In this document: positions 46,913 to 58,340 of the stretch, piece after piece | How the letters are laid out: each line of letters opens with the position of its first letter | Position numbering within the stretch: position 1 is the first letter of the stretch | Assembly (NCBI GenBank): GCA_907165135.1 | Contig: OU015568.1 | Location: 4,720,501-4,784,500 of the forward strand | DNA from: Oikopleura dioica | Lineage: Eukaryota > Chordata > Appendicularia > Copelata > Oikopleuridae | DNA length: 64,000 nt | Reading direction: 5' to 3' | Notes under the pieces: model-generated | The model's input: only the letters and a program-made list of their open reading frames with translations | Told to the model about the DNA's origin: nothing | Databases searched by the model: none | Translations under genes and position numbers: made by a program

Positions 46913-47075
46913 CTTTTCAAGCGATTCTGAGAGAAATGAGGCCAGAAAGAGTTGGCGAACTTTGTGAAATTTACTCAAGAAGGGAGTTTCATATTTGAAA
47001 ATCAGTAAAATGAAGCACTAAACAAGCCATTGCTTAAATTCACTTTCAATAGTCATCTTTATTGTTAGAATTATT

Positions 47076-49507
47076 ATGAGTATGAACCCAAGAGTCAAAA
47101 TTTTCTTTATCCATGCCAAGAATGAAGATTTTGCGATTCTTGTTTTTACGGTCATTTCGAACATATTTGATCAAGTCGATAAGATTTGGACAGATCTTTG
47201 TCTCTACCATTTTATAGGATTTTTAAAAAGGAGAAAACTCGAGTTTTTGTCGAAGAGGATTCATTTATGAGGGTCTCAACGCATCCAAAAGAGTTGTCAA
47301 GAAAAAGCGTCGAGAAATGGCTTCAGATATTTATAAAAAGGTTGAAGAGAGAAACAACTCTGACTGACTTGGATAGATTAATTTTGTCTGTTGAAAGAAT
47401 GGATTTCGAAACAAATGAGTCTGCTGATTGGGACGAAGTTATTTTCAAAAATGGAAGAGGGATGGCAGCTGTCGAAAAATGGGACATTAATTCTACTCAG
47501 AGAAAAATCCTAGGATTTTTTAACGCTTGGTATGGAGGAGAAAAAATCAAGCGATCTCAACTGAGAGCGGAAACTGGAAACTGGTTCCTCGAATCTTCCC
47601 TCTCTCATAAATTGATTTCGATTGGGGGTGAGGCAATCGTCCTGGAAGATAACTTCGGAATTCTGGAAGTTGCTGTTCGTGTTCAAATTTTTGACCCAGT
47701 GCTTTTTACGAAAAATGGTGAAGAAGTTTCGTATGAAATTCATCTTTCATCAGGTGAACCAATACTGTCTCAGATTATTTAACATGAATCGTAGATTACG
47801 AAATCGCAGTAGATGATGCAGAAACCGAAAAGAACGTTATCCCTGTTCATGAAAACGTGATTAAAAACTTTGTGAATATTGAGATCTTCTCGGCAATCGA
47901 CGAAATGAAAGAAGATTGTTTAGGCTGGATAACAATAATGGAAAAATGTGACTCAAATTTGAGAAAACGATTGAAATCTGAAGATCTTAGTTTTGAAGAA
48001 AGAAAAAGAATTGCAATTGGGGTTCTGACTGGAGAGAAGTATTTGAATAGTATTGGCATCGGTCATTACGATAAGAAACCAGGGAATATCCTTTTAAAGA
48101 ATGGAGAGCCGAAATGGATAGACTTTGGCCTGGTGGAGGAAAGAACAGGAAGAAAAAGTTATAGAGAGATGGGATACGTAAGAAGAGGAAGCAAATATAG
48201 GCATCATAAATATTTACGTTAGTTAAAACACTTTAAAAAAAAAACTTACGATTTATTTGAGGGTCTGGGTCAGCTGGATTTTCTTTGCTCTCTCAGCTTT
48301 CGATTCATAAGTGCAGAAAGAATTACGCCGAAAAAAGAGGTAGGTTATTTTTAAGAAAATTATATTTTTCAATTCACTTAAGCTGGATCTGTTCGATTTT
48401 CCTCTGTTAACGAAATTACTTCTGTATTAAAATCGAAAAGTAATGAGAGAAGCATTTATATTTTTATTTTATCCGATTGGAAAACAGCGTGGACCTTGCA
48501 TTTCAATCCTATCGAACCAGATGAAAGAAACGAGCTCGAGGTAAATTCGGTCCTTTTGGGAAATATGCATCGTATTAAGATTTATAAATATCGAGGGCTT
48601 ATAAATGATGACACAACTATCGATGAAATACAGAAGCTGTCAAGTTTGATTTCTTTAAAGAATGCTCCATCAGACTTCTGTCTTGACGATCCGAACTTAA
48701 CGAAATCATCCGCTGTAGCTTATTTAAAGCCGAATATGACAAAATATTTCGAAACTTTCGAATATCTGACAAACCATGTTCCTGATCAAAAAGATACGAA
48801 CCTCTGTGTCCCGATCTCAGTTACCCTTCTTTTACGATGGGCGCTGAAAAATGATGTAGATTACGATCCGATAGAATCCGCTTTTACTTTCGAAAACATA
48901 TTTACCGCACTGACAATGGTCATTTATCCTCGAAGCTTGGCTGGACTCAATCTTAACCCAAAAAATGACGAAAAAGACTATCAGTACAACGATATTGAGA
49001 TGCTTTTAAGATGTCTGAAATATGAGACTTGCTTTAGAAAAAGTGGATGGTATATACTTAAACAACTAGGCGGTCTGGATATTGGAAGTTTTAACTATGA
49101 AACAGGTAATAATGAATAACCAAGTATCAAGATCAATCTCTTCAGTCCTTCTACACAATAATTTCGTCTTTGACCGCCCTTTGACTGTTACATGTGCCTA
49201 TCTGGAGCCCGAAGAAGAAAAACCTTTCTTCCACCAAATGGTTCTCGACCGCGTCGAAGGAGAGGAATACGTTCTTCAAAACACTCTTCTTTCTCATTCT
49301 CCTTCTCGAATTCGAATCTTTGTTCAAAACCGCTACTACGCCAATTACGAAATGATGGATGATTGTTTGCAATCTTATGGGGCTTTCGATTACCACGGAC
49401 CGAACGGAGAATTTCTTCAACTTGCTAATGAAACATGCGGAAACATGATTACTCGCCAGTGGTATCTTTTTCCTCAGGCCTACTCAATAACTCTTACTAA
49501 ATCTTAA
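47076..49507 (+). CDS. Kinase-like plus papain-like multi-domain protein, novel architecture
   Basis: Exons B (to 47753), C (47795-48217), D (48262-48339), E (48383-49105) and F (49146-49507) join in phase through 40-44 bp GT-AG introns into one chain of over 700 aa. Kinase-like domain: SIGGEAIVLED (loop), VAVRV with Arg at the usual Lys, WITIMEKCDSNL (hinge), GHYDKKPGN (catalytic loop), IDFG. Exon E first reads a possible thioredoxin-like region (SVRFSSVNEITSVL, ILSDWKTAW; no CxxC). Then a papain-like core: Q-x5-C in DQKDTNLCVPIS, His in FFHQMVLDR, and Asn 16 residues later in YVLQNT. These spacings equal those of papain Q19/C25 and H159/N175. The 5' exon (MSMNPRVKIFFIHAKNEDF, faintly TIR-like) is uncertain. 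Confidence 0.7.
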
Positions 49508-50491
49508 TTCAGACCGTTAAAGAGACTGTCTGACAATTGTCTATTGACAATCGATAGCGACAGATTTCCGTTTTTGAAATTATAGATTCTTCAATCAACC
49601 GGGCTCAAAATCCAAACATATGACCTCTTTTACTCCGAAATGCTGTATTTATTGTCTGAACGTATTATAAAAATCATTGATGCTGTCAAGATGATCTCAT
49701 TTTGGCTTCCATGAATTTCTTCTTAATTAATTACTGAATAAATAACGAGAGCCAGACCTTGATAAGGCTTCGGTCGTTGCATTTTGTTTCCTCTAGTCAA
49801 GAGATTCATTTTTGCGATTTGGCTCATCAGCTGTTGAAATTTCTTTGTCTCTACATATCTCTCCACAAATTTCGCCATTGTTTGGTCATCATATTGAGCT
49901 TGTACTAACTTTTCTATGTTCTCAAATTTTCTTCATAAAAACGACAAAATCACTTTTGAAAACGTTCCGAAATTGCTAGAAACAAAAATTGGGCAAAAAT
50001 CTTCATCCTATTTTTAAGTGCTCTTTGTCTTTTTTGTTCTTTGGCAGGGTATCTTCCTGGTTTCTTTTTTATCTGGCAGCTGGTTAATTATTAACTTGAT
50101 AACCTGTCAAATAATTTGAAGACATGGGTTCTCCTTAATAACTGCTATCTGGTAGAAGAAAGGTCTAATGGCGGTCAGCATGGTGCCAAATTAGTTACAG
50201 TTTCGACACATTTTTGGATATTGCTTTTCTATTACAACCATGGAGAATAAAAAAGGCTTCTTTTCTCTCTATTATTTTAGTACTGGAAGGTGCTTCCTTT
50301 GCTAAGTATTCTCAAGGATAATTTGAATAAAGCAGTTGGCTAATGATTAAAGTTAAGACATGTAAGATTATTTAACGACAGGAGTTTAGCATTAAATAAC
50401 TTTGATTCAGAAAAAAATTCTTGATTTTGAATAAAAATTTGAATTTTTTTTTATTTGCATTATATAAAAAGAAATAGTCAAAAATAGCAGT
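49508..50491. other. Spacer, no gene seen
   Basis: AT-rich, no frame with recognisable content on either strand. Confidence 0.4.
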
Positions 50492-51005
50492 TCAGGGAGA
50501 TTCATCGGCGCAGAACTTTCGGTTCCACATGAAATCGATGACAAAGTCAAATCGCTTTTGGATTTTCTTCGTCTCTTGTTTTCCTTCTTTTGCAAGATTG
50601 TCAAGACAGAGGTTGTTCTTGGTCCATCGAAGATACGATCGAGCTACTTTTCGAGCGTACTGGCACTTTGTCGCTAAAAATAAGGGTTGGTTTAAAAGAC
50701 GGTTGTTTTAATGTACCTGTTGCTGGATCCCAAGCATCATCAGCCTCGGAAAATGGTGCCCAGAGATTGCTGCATCCGTCGACGGAAGTTTCTGCCATTG
50801 GAATAGCATCAAGGGCTTTTCCAAGGATTCGATCGAATCGGTCCGCAAATCGATCGTATCCTTCATCTCTCAAAACACTGAACAAAAAAATCATCATCAT
50901 CATAAAAATTTTTGTTTCTTACGTGAGAAAGTCTTGGTGTCGCTGGTCGAGATCATCTTTCTTTGCGGCGAGGGCAGCAGAAGCGAAAAGAGCAAAAATC
51001 TTCAT
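50492..51005 (-). CDS. Small secreted protein, unrecognised
   Basis: Three exons joined in phase give about 141 aa. Start MKIFALFASAALAAKKDD is a typical signal peptide. The mature part is helical and charged with a few cysteines (DGCSNLW, ATKCQYAR, NNLCLDN, KFCADESP at the end). Introns of about 45 bp; one contains an ATGATG run. TTTTCAAG acceptor 13 bases before ATG. Same general build as the secreted protein at 23.9 kb, but no sequence match. Function unknown. Confidence 0.65.
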
Positions 51006-51327
51006 TGTTGACGGTTGTCTTGAAAAGAATGATATGAAAAATGCCCAGGCGAAGAGAATTTATAGTGGTATCATGATTTAATCAGAGGGCGCTCCTGGTC
51101 AATTTACGCGCATGGAACCGAGGAGAGCTGAAAATTCTGAGGATCAGGAAAGGCTGATTGTTGCAGTATGAAAAGAAAAAGGTGATTCTTGCCGAATTCC
51201 AAAAAAAACGTGCCTAAGATGCGTTTTTGCGAAGATATATTATTTATAAAAATGTCAATTTGATTGTCAGCCGGGAACTCCTTCTGCTACATTGTTTCTT
51301 TTTTCTCTATTGGTAAAAGATATTGAG

Positions 51328-51664
51328 ATGGCGTTTTTCTACGAGAAATTATCTTCTTCTTCTTTTAATTTACGAAGAAATCGAAGCAAAAGGTAGAAAA
51401 TTTAATCGATTCTGAAAAATTTAAAAATTTAGGCTTTCCCGGATCGTAAAACCGACAGTTTTCTACGTCCGAATCCGAGAACTGCAAGAAAAACTGATCA
51501 ACGAAAACTTCGAGCTTCAGAAAAACGCTAGCGAAATCGAAAAACCATGCTGCTACGGATGCAGATGTTGTGATATGTGCATCGCGCTATTTTGCTTTTT
51601 AATTACTGTTTTTTGCCTTTTGTCGTATATTTCAAAGCTGAACATAAATTTTAATCTCTTCTGA
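51328..51664 (+). CDS. Small C-terminal transmembrane protein with a cysteine cluster
   Basis: Two exons (41-bp intron, in phase) give 98 aa. N-terminus MAFFYEKLSSSSFNLRRNR is basic; a short coiled coil follows (VRIRELQEKLINENFELQ). A cysteine cluster CCYGCRCCDMC, likely palmitoylated or metal-binding, directly precedes one hydrophobic segment (IALFCFLITVFCLLSY). Tail-anchored topology is inferred. Not recognised. Confidence 0.5.
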
Positions 51665-52419
51665 GTTTTTCGAAATTTCTGCTCAGAAAGGATTAAACAA
51701 ACATTGAAAACAACGTTTATCACTTTTTTCGTTCACGTAGAACCGCGACAGGGAGTGATAAGGACTTAGCCCCGGCGATACCGATGGAACAATCCCAAGC
51801 ATCATCCGACCAAAATAGAGATAATGATCGCTTATTTCTAAAAATTCAAAATTCAAGAGCGACTTTTTACAACCAATACTAACGGAAAAATAAAGTGTTT
51901 AGTTTAATTTAGGGTTAGATCAAGATTTAAGGTACCCTCATCAAGAATTGCGAAAAGTGGCCTCCTAATCTAACTATCTTTGCGACACCCTTAATTTCAA
52001 TTGCAATTTTTAGATAGAACCCTTGACTACAGACATTCCTCTTATGGCGATCTCTCGATCAGCAATTTAAGGATATACAGGCCGTTAAAGGTCAGGTTTC
52101 TAGGAGCAAGCTTTTTTAGGTTTTTAGATGAGGGAAACCCTTAATTTTTTTAGGAGATTATTTTTGCTTTTTCCGCAAGTTTGGTAGAGGATCTTTATTA
52201 GCTTTGAAATTGGCCTTTTGATTATTTTCCTGATAATACTTTTACTCGTAATAATTCACAGCGATTTCTCCTCAAAGCATGAATATTTCATTAGTATCTA
52301 ATTTTTAGAATTCCTTTACTTATGCATGAAATTCAATCAATTCGTGTCCGCTTCTAAAACCGATTATGAAAACAAAGCGAGAATTAGTGACGTTCCAAGC
52401 ATATCATATTCATTTATTC
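51665..52419. other. Spacer with GACACCCTTAATT relics
   Basis: Contains GCGACACCCTTAATTTCAATTG at about 51983 and a second degenerate AACCCTTAATTTTTTT at about 52137. No exon. Confidence 0.4.
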
Positions 52420-55069
52420 AGCAAAAAGTACGGCTCCTTGAAAATTGAATTGTGTCTTCGACAATTTTTCTTCTGAAATTGCTCCATCTTCTTTGCCGAC
52501 TTAATTTTTGTAGAGAAAAGAGTCTTTGATTTCTTACTTGATTTGACCCCTTGCTGAAAAACTTGGGACTTTGGGAAGCATTTCTGAAGCAAGAAGAAAT
52601 CTGGCGTCGACTTCGGCATTTGAAAGCTTCCGGAAGTCATTTTCTTTTATTGACAAGACCTGGCAGCCGCAAGAAATCAGGTACTCATCTTTATTTGCTC
52701 GAGAAGGCGTGAAGAAATCACCGGATCTTTCTACAGGTAGATATAAGAAAAGATAAAGCCTCTAAATTTTAGAGTCTAAAACACAGGATCTACACGGTAT
52801 GAGAGCAGGTGTTCAACTAAAACCTGCACTTAACAGCTGCCAAAAGAAATGAAATGGCATAAATTGAGCGAATTTTTGAAAAATTAAAAAATTTTTGAAA
52901 TGTATCCGAAGTGATTGAACGGTAAATCGTAGATACTCCTTTTCGAGATTTGATATTTTTTACATAGAAAATTCTCATTGAGTTTTTGGCTCAGTCATTT
53001 TTATATATTATTATAAAAATTACAATTATAAAATTATTATAAAAAATGCAGCAATTTATCGAAAATTATTAATGAGAAAGAGTTCCACCTGTTCCTTAAC
53101 TCCCTGACTAAAATAAACACATTATTGACCACTTTCTTCACAACTTTAGCCAGTCCACTTTCAATAAAATGCAATTTTCGCGGCATCTCATTCGGGTCCG
53201 AAATCAGTCTTTCTTTTCGATAAAATGTTCCGGTGACGGATTCATCGGTCAATTTGCCAACTGGAAAGTCTCTCAAACAACGAATCGTTTTGAGAAAATC
53301 GTGGACTTGGGAGATTTCTTGCTTTCTGTGGAAAATTCGCATGTAGTCGGCGCGGGAGAGGGTTAACACGTCGAGCGCTTCTTGGACGAAAACGGTCTCG
53401 CGGCGGGGAATGTTTCGGCGGAGGCAGTCGTCGTCGTCGCCAATGCATTGGCCGGCGGAGATGCTGCCCGTCACTGAAGAAAGAATTGACATTCAGGTAA
53501 AGGACAGGGGAGTACAACGAACAAGGCCACGTCTAAGCCGGAAAATCCGATGCTCACGACGATTTTACCTCATCAACTTGGATCGTGATATTTTGAAAGA
53601 TCATGGTTAAAATTCAATGAAAAAAAATTTTCTTCCGTAATCTTTAGGCCTCGGACGTAAAAAAGACGATTTTCACCTTGTCCAATATTTTCAGACATTA
53701 AATTGGGGAGGTTTTTGGAACCGACAAAAATTTGGACAAATTTTGCGTGGAAATTTTCAACCAATAAGAAACACGGATTCGGCTCACTGGCCAATCAGCA
53801 GTCGAGTAGCCGCCCACGCAAAATTTGTCGAAATTTTTTGTCGATTCCTGATCTTTGGTCGGATCCCCATAAAATTGTCCGTTTCGACAATTTTTCCCAT
53901 ATAATCGTTTTTTCGACAAATAATTGGACCGTTTAACATATTTTTTTTTGCAAACCAGAGTCAAAGAATTTAGTAAAATCATGTTTTATATCCAAAAAGC
54001 CCGTTGAAACAAGAGAATCTCAATATTTTTATTTTGGAAAAGCCTTTTGTGTTATCTTAATAAAAACATTGATTACCTTGAAGTCTGTCCCCATTTAACA
54101 GTCTAGCTGTCTTGCCCTTCAATGCTCTTCCTTGAAGAATAATGTAATAATTCTCCGATCTGTTGTTTTCTTTACAAAGAACTCGGCCAGAATTGAAATG
54201 CTCCAAATGCGCACATTTGCAGATTTCAAGTTGGATTTCCATGTTGAAGCTTGAAATTGGAGGAAAAATTCCAATCGCCCGGGCGCTCGTTTCCAGAAGG
54301 GATTGGGACTTGCGGAGAGAGGAGGGGAGGCGCAGGTATCGGCGGACGGAGGAGTGGATGTTCAAACTAGAATGAAAACCTGTGTAGAAAACCTGAGTTA
54401 GGGTCTGAAAAATTTCTAATGAAAAAAAGCGAATGATCGGTCAGACCCTGACTCAGGTTTTCTACTCAGGTCCGACTCGGCAATGCCGAGCCAAGCTTTT
54501 TGACTAGCAGAAATAAGGGTGTCAACAAGTTAATTTCATAAGAAAAAACTATTTATCAACTGTCAGTTAAATGCTCTAAATCACTGTTGATTCGTTTAAT
54601 CTCTTCTGACTAAATGGATAAGTCCAAAGTCAAAACTGTCAATTCAAGATTTACGCCCGTCGTTTTTAATTCCAGTCAATGTCAAAATTATTGAAATAGC
54701 CCAACTCACGTATTGCCGACTTTGTAGAGCGCAGGATTGAAAACTTCGTTTCCCAACTTCATCTTTTCCGTCAGCTCGGATCTCTGACGAAGCAGCTTGG
54801 AAAATCGTTCTTCAGAAGATTCGTCGTTGAATTTTACTGACTTTAAAACGCCTCTAATTACAGTCAACTTACTGTCAAAGAAAGTAGTCTTACCCAGCTC
54901 GAAGAAGAATAATCGTCTTTCTGACTGCCCGAACAAATCTCTCTAGAAACGAAGATCAGCTCAACTTTTTCCGACTTGTAGGAAGTGTTTTTTGAAAAAA
55001 AAAATGGAACTTACGGCGGGGAATGTTGATTTTCAATACACCTGCACGTCGCTCGGGTATCATCGGCAT
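52420..55069 (-). CDS. Double cNMP-binding-domain protein (CNBD2-like)
   Basis: Start MPMIPERRAGVLKINIP, then a helical FVRAVRKTIILLRAG. First cNBD: MEIQLEICKCAHLEHFNSG, RSENYYIILQGRAL, then a phosphate-binding cassette GDDDDCLRRNIPRRETV with its Arg kept, and VLTLSRADYMRIF. Second cNBD: TFYRKERLISDP, KLHFIESGLAKVV and RSGDFFTPS, with ISCGCQVLSIKENDFRKL closing it. The C-terminus ends SRSRTFC after an intron at about 52.5 kb. Several introns are enlarged by inverted repeats (53721-53845, 54373-54490). No ion-channel transmembrane part is seen, so it is a soluble cNBD protein of the kind needed in sperm in mammals. Ligand binding is inferred. Confidence 0.7.
53721..53845. repeat. Inverted repeat in CNBD2-like intron
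   Basis: CCGACAAAAATTTGGACAAA-TTTTGCGTGG pairs with CCCACGCAAAATTTGTCGAAATTTTTTGTCGA. The core is about 60 bp and contains CCAATAAG / CTGGCCAATCAG. Confidence 0.7.
54373..54490. repeat. CTGAGTCAGG-family MITE in CNBD2-like intron
   Basis: AACCTGTGTAGAAAACCTGAG / CTGACTCAGGTTTTCTACTCAGG, core about 50 bp. AATAAGGGTGTCAAC, a piece of the other family, follows at about 54516. Confidence 0.8.
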
Positions 55070-55261
55070 CCAGGGGAAATCGATAAACTCTGATAGAGTC
55101 TAAAATTGGATACGAGTTATTCTCAAATTTAAGGGCGTGCATTCGTTATTTTTTAAATGGGTCAAGGCAAGTGGAGGGTATTTATTCTAACTTTGATGTC
55201 GAAAAATAACGCTTTGATACCCTTAATTTTTGCCCTTAATAAAGGGTCTCTCCGAGTCGAG

Positions 55262-55335
55262 AACTTGTGTAGAAAACCTGAGTCAGGTTCTGAAATATAG
55301 TCTAAAAATCTGACTCAGGTTTCTTTCACAGGCTC
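55262..55335. repeat. CTGAGTCAGG-family MITE-like copy, shortest
   Basis: ACTTGTGTAGAAAACCTGAG / CTGACTCAGGTTTCTTTCACAGG with a core of about 25 bp. Confidence 0.75.
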
Positions 55336-56454
55336 CCGAGCTCAGTTAAGGGCAAAGCTTTCTCTGTGTTCAGTATTCTGACTTTGATCGAGCAGAATGG
55401 ATCCCCTTATTGGCACCGCTAAACCAACACTTCTATTGTTTTTGCTCAGAAAGTTCTCTGCCCATCACCTGGCTACCGTCTTGTTTTTTGTCTCTCCCGA
55501 AAAACCAGATCTTACTTGATTTTTTGAAAATCTTCTGAAACTTCTAAACATCTTTGAATCTGATCTCTCAAAACAAAGATTCAGGCAGAGGCAAGATGCA
55601 AAAATCTGATGTCAATAGAAATTAATCCGGGCGGGGTACTTTCAAGATTAAAAGTTTCCCAAGCGGGAAGTCCACGATCCGCAATATTTTGAGGAAGCAA
55701 CTCAGGAAGCACCAAGTCGGAGGACTTATTTGAACCAGAACTTTTCTACGGAGTTTTTTCACTGATCTAACATGGTGACGCCCTTATTTGATTTCATCAA
55801 ATTAAGAAGAAACATTCATTTAAATTTTTTGGCTATGATTTTGAGACAAAAACTGAGCGTGGTAAGGGTTTTTACTAAGGAAGGTTAGGGTAAAGTTTAA
55901 GGGTGTAGAGGGTTTAAGGTGAAGAATATCTTTTGAAATACAATAATTGATGGGTAGACCCTTAAATCGATAATCCAAACACTAACGGAAAATGAATCAT
56001 CAGAAATTTAGTCGAGCATAATAAGGGTATTTCCTCAAAAAGCTAGCTAGGGAAGGCTTTACTGTACCTGATTTCTTTTAAGATGAAGCCTGAGATCCTT
56101 GAGTGTCTCCATTTTTTCTTTCGACTTCAAGTTCTTCCTCTTCACCGGAAATTCAAAAATGCTCTGACAAACTCTCCTTATTCCCGTTTTTTTTCTTTGT
56201 TTATTGTGTACCAAAAAGAGTCAAGAAGTGGCGAAGTTGCACTAAGCCCCTCACATCCGTCGCATCCGCCGTAAAGACGGCATCGTAACCATTTAAATAA
56301 ACAGAAGCGAAGGTCAGATGCCACTGAAAAAGAAGAATTTTCAAACAGACAGGTGTCAGAATATTTAGCTAAGGGACCGCAGCTTCGTGGAGTTGACAAA
56401 TTTTGGAGGAGCGTGGGAATGTTTTTAGAAGCTACTTTTTTGAGTGAAAAACAT

Positions 56455-56538
56455 AATCAAATCAAGACCAAGAAGGTCTAAGCTCTAGAATACTTAATTG
56501 ATTATGTTTTCGGTTTGAAGGAAATCTTCAGTTGGAAA
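56455..56538 (+). promoter_or_regulatory. Conserved upstream block of the CUB genes
   Basis: CTCTAGAATACTT, TATGTTTTCGGTTTGAAGG and AAATCTTCAGTTG precede the ATG here; near-identical blocks precede genes B (59040-59123) and C (60480-60548). ATCTTCAG 7 bases before ATG is a likely splice-leader or 5' intron acceptor. Confidence 0.55.
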
Positions 56539-58340
56539 ATGTCGTATTTTAACGATCAGGGCTCAAAAGAGGATCTGTGGGCTTCGTATGGTAATGGTAA
56601 GAAACTGTACTTATATCCGCAAAATAAGAAATAATGAAGCGGCGTCAGATCAAGCATTTTCATTCTCACCTCAGCCTACCAATGAAGCGTCCATCCCTAT
56701 GGCAGGTTCGATCGCAACTCCCGAAGCGCCTGTTCATCCAACTCCACCTAAGGCAGGCGATTATCTCCCTCAACCATCCGTTCCGTTAGCAGGTGCCCCT
56801 GAACCACCTCCTCAGCAGCAACATGCTTATCCAACTGAGCAACCTCTTCCACTCGACGCGCATTTTTCTGGAATTTCTGAAACTCTTTCTTATTCAACTT
56901 CCTCATCGATGACTTCTTACTCAAGTGATCTCCCGTCGAATTCCCGAAGAAGAAAACAAATGGATGATGATGTCTTAATGGACTACATTTTGCGCTGTTT
57001 CTGTTGCTCGATCGTGTTGTTTCTCACGCTTGTTTTTGTCGGATGGATATTATGGGGAGATAATGAACACCATTACGATGGAGGGCCACCACTTGGATCA
57101 CCTCAGAATCCGTTCGTCTTCGCATCCAGTTTCGTCGACCAAGGGAGCATTGATAATCAAACAGTCAACATTTGCGATGGCAATTTCGAATACGACGTCT
57201 CTTCTTTTGGACACTTTCAGTAAAGGCCCGCTTTTAAAACTGTATATTTATTTTTTCAGGTCACCAAATTACCCGAGGAACTATTTTTCCGGCGCTTCCT
57301 GCACGAATAAATTCACCTCGACAAGCAACGGCATCACCTTCGAATTTGTCAACTTTCACTTACAAGCATTGCTTGAAGGAAGTTACGATTACGTCGTTTT
57401 TCAGGATGCAAATAATAAGCGTTATCCATTTTCGAATCCTGTGGAGGTATTGTCTTAAGGAGGTCGATATCAAGAAAAAAATTTTCCATTTTTTCGCTTC
57501 AAACTTTTTCTACGTATAGTTTCGAGGTCAAGGAGAAAACTTGTTAGCAAAAATTTTTTAATGAGACCACGTGATTTTTCACAAAATCGCCTCTAAAATC
57601 TCGAAAATTTGCCCTTTTTATAATAGATCGACCAATTTTTAGTAATTAAATACGTAATTACTTAGTTTTCGTCCAAAAAACATTAACAGAAACCCCTGGG
57701 AACATTTATAGAATGATTTTAATACTGCTGAATAAAAATTCAAAATTTTATATTTTCGTTGAAAATTGCGAATAACAGGAAATCGAATATTTTCTAAAAA
57801 ATATTTTTGAAATTTTAAATTCTGGCCTTCATAGGATCTAGACAAGGGTCTTATCTAACTACTGCGAAGAAAATATATTCCGCCCAATATATGGGTTTCG
57901 AGAAAAGTCTGCCAAGAAAATGGTCATTTTTAGCGATTTCTGAGTTTTCAAAGCCATTTTTTACGATTTTTTTCTGGGAATTTAGAAATCGGCCTTCCAT
58001 AGGCACGAGATAAGGGCCTCAACTCTTTATTAAAACAAAAAAATCATCGGTCACTATGTTAGGATTGGGAGAAAAGTCTGCCAGAAAATCCCGATTCTTG
58101 ATATCTACCTCCTTAATTAGCCAAGCCGTCTATTTATCAAAATAAGAGCAACTATTGGAGAGGAGTTCGAATTTCGTTCGATTCACCAGATGTCCGCGTT
58201 CTTTTTGTCTCCGACTACGACTTTGAAGACACTGGATTCAACATGAAAATCATCGATGGATACGAGGAATCAAACGACATCGAGACTCAGTGGCCGCAAT
58301 TTAAAACTCAAATGCCCTACTTACCTATGGGCTGGGGTCG
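56539..58340 (+). CDS. CUB-domain membrane protein A (tandem paralogue)
   Basis: Exon 1 MSYFNDQGSKEDLWASYGN; a 43-bp intron; then a Pro-rich cytoplasmic region (PEAPVHPTPPKAGDYLPQ), one transmembrane segment next to cysteines (CFCCSIVLFLTLVFVGWIL), then a CUB domain: ICDGNFEYDVSSFGHF, SPNYPRNYFSGASCTNKF, GITFEFVNF, YDYVVFQD. The order implies N-terminus in, C-terminus out (type II). An unusually long intron (about 57447-58147) precedes the last CUB exon (IKIIDGYEESND equivalent). The coding end is disrupted by a 489-bp inverted-repeat element at 58331. Confidence 0.75.

Larger units (their letters stand above)
55070..56538. other. Repeat-rich spacer upstream of CUB gene A
   Basis: Contains a CTGAGTCAGG-family copy at 55262-55335 and at least five AAGGGTRTC/CACCCTTA pieces (about 55215, 55775, 55955, 56022). 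No supported exon; frames at 56083-56290 have no recognisable content. Confidence 0.4.

Noticed and set aside
47076-47270. TIR domain at the start of the kinase/peptidase gene
   Set aside because: Only the first strand (KIFFIHAKNED) looks TIR-like; the exon junction is unresolved, so I do not claim the domain.
52571-52756. Plus-strand frame at 52571-52756
   Set aside because: Antisense of the last cNBD exons of the CNBD2-like gene.
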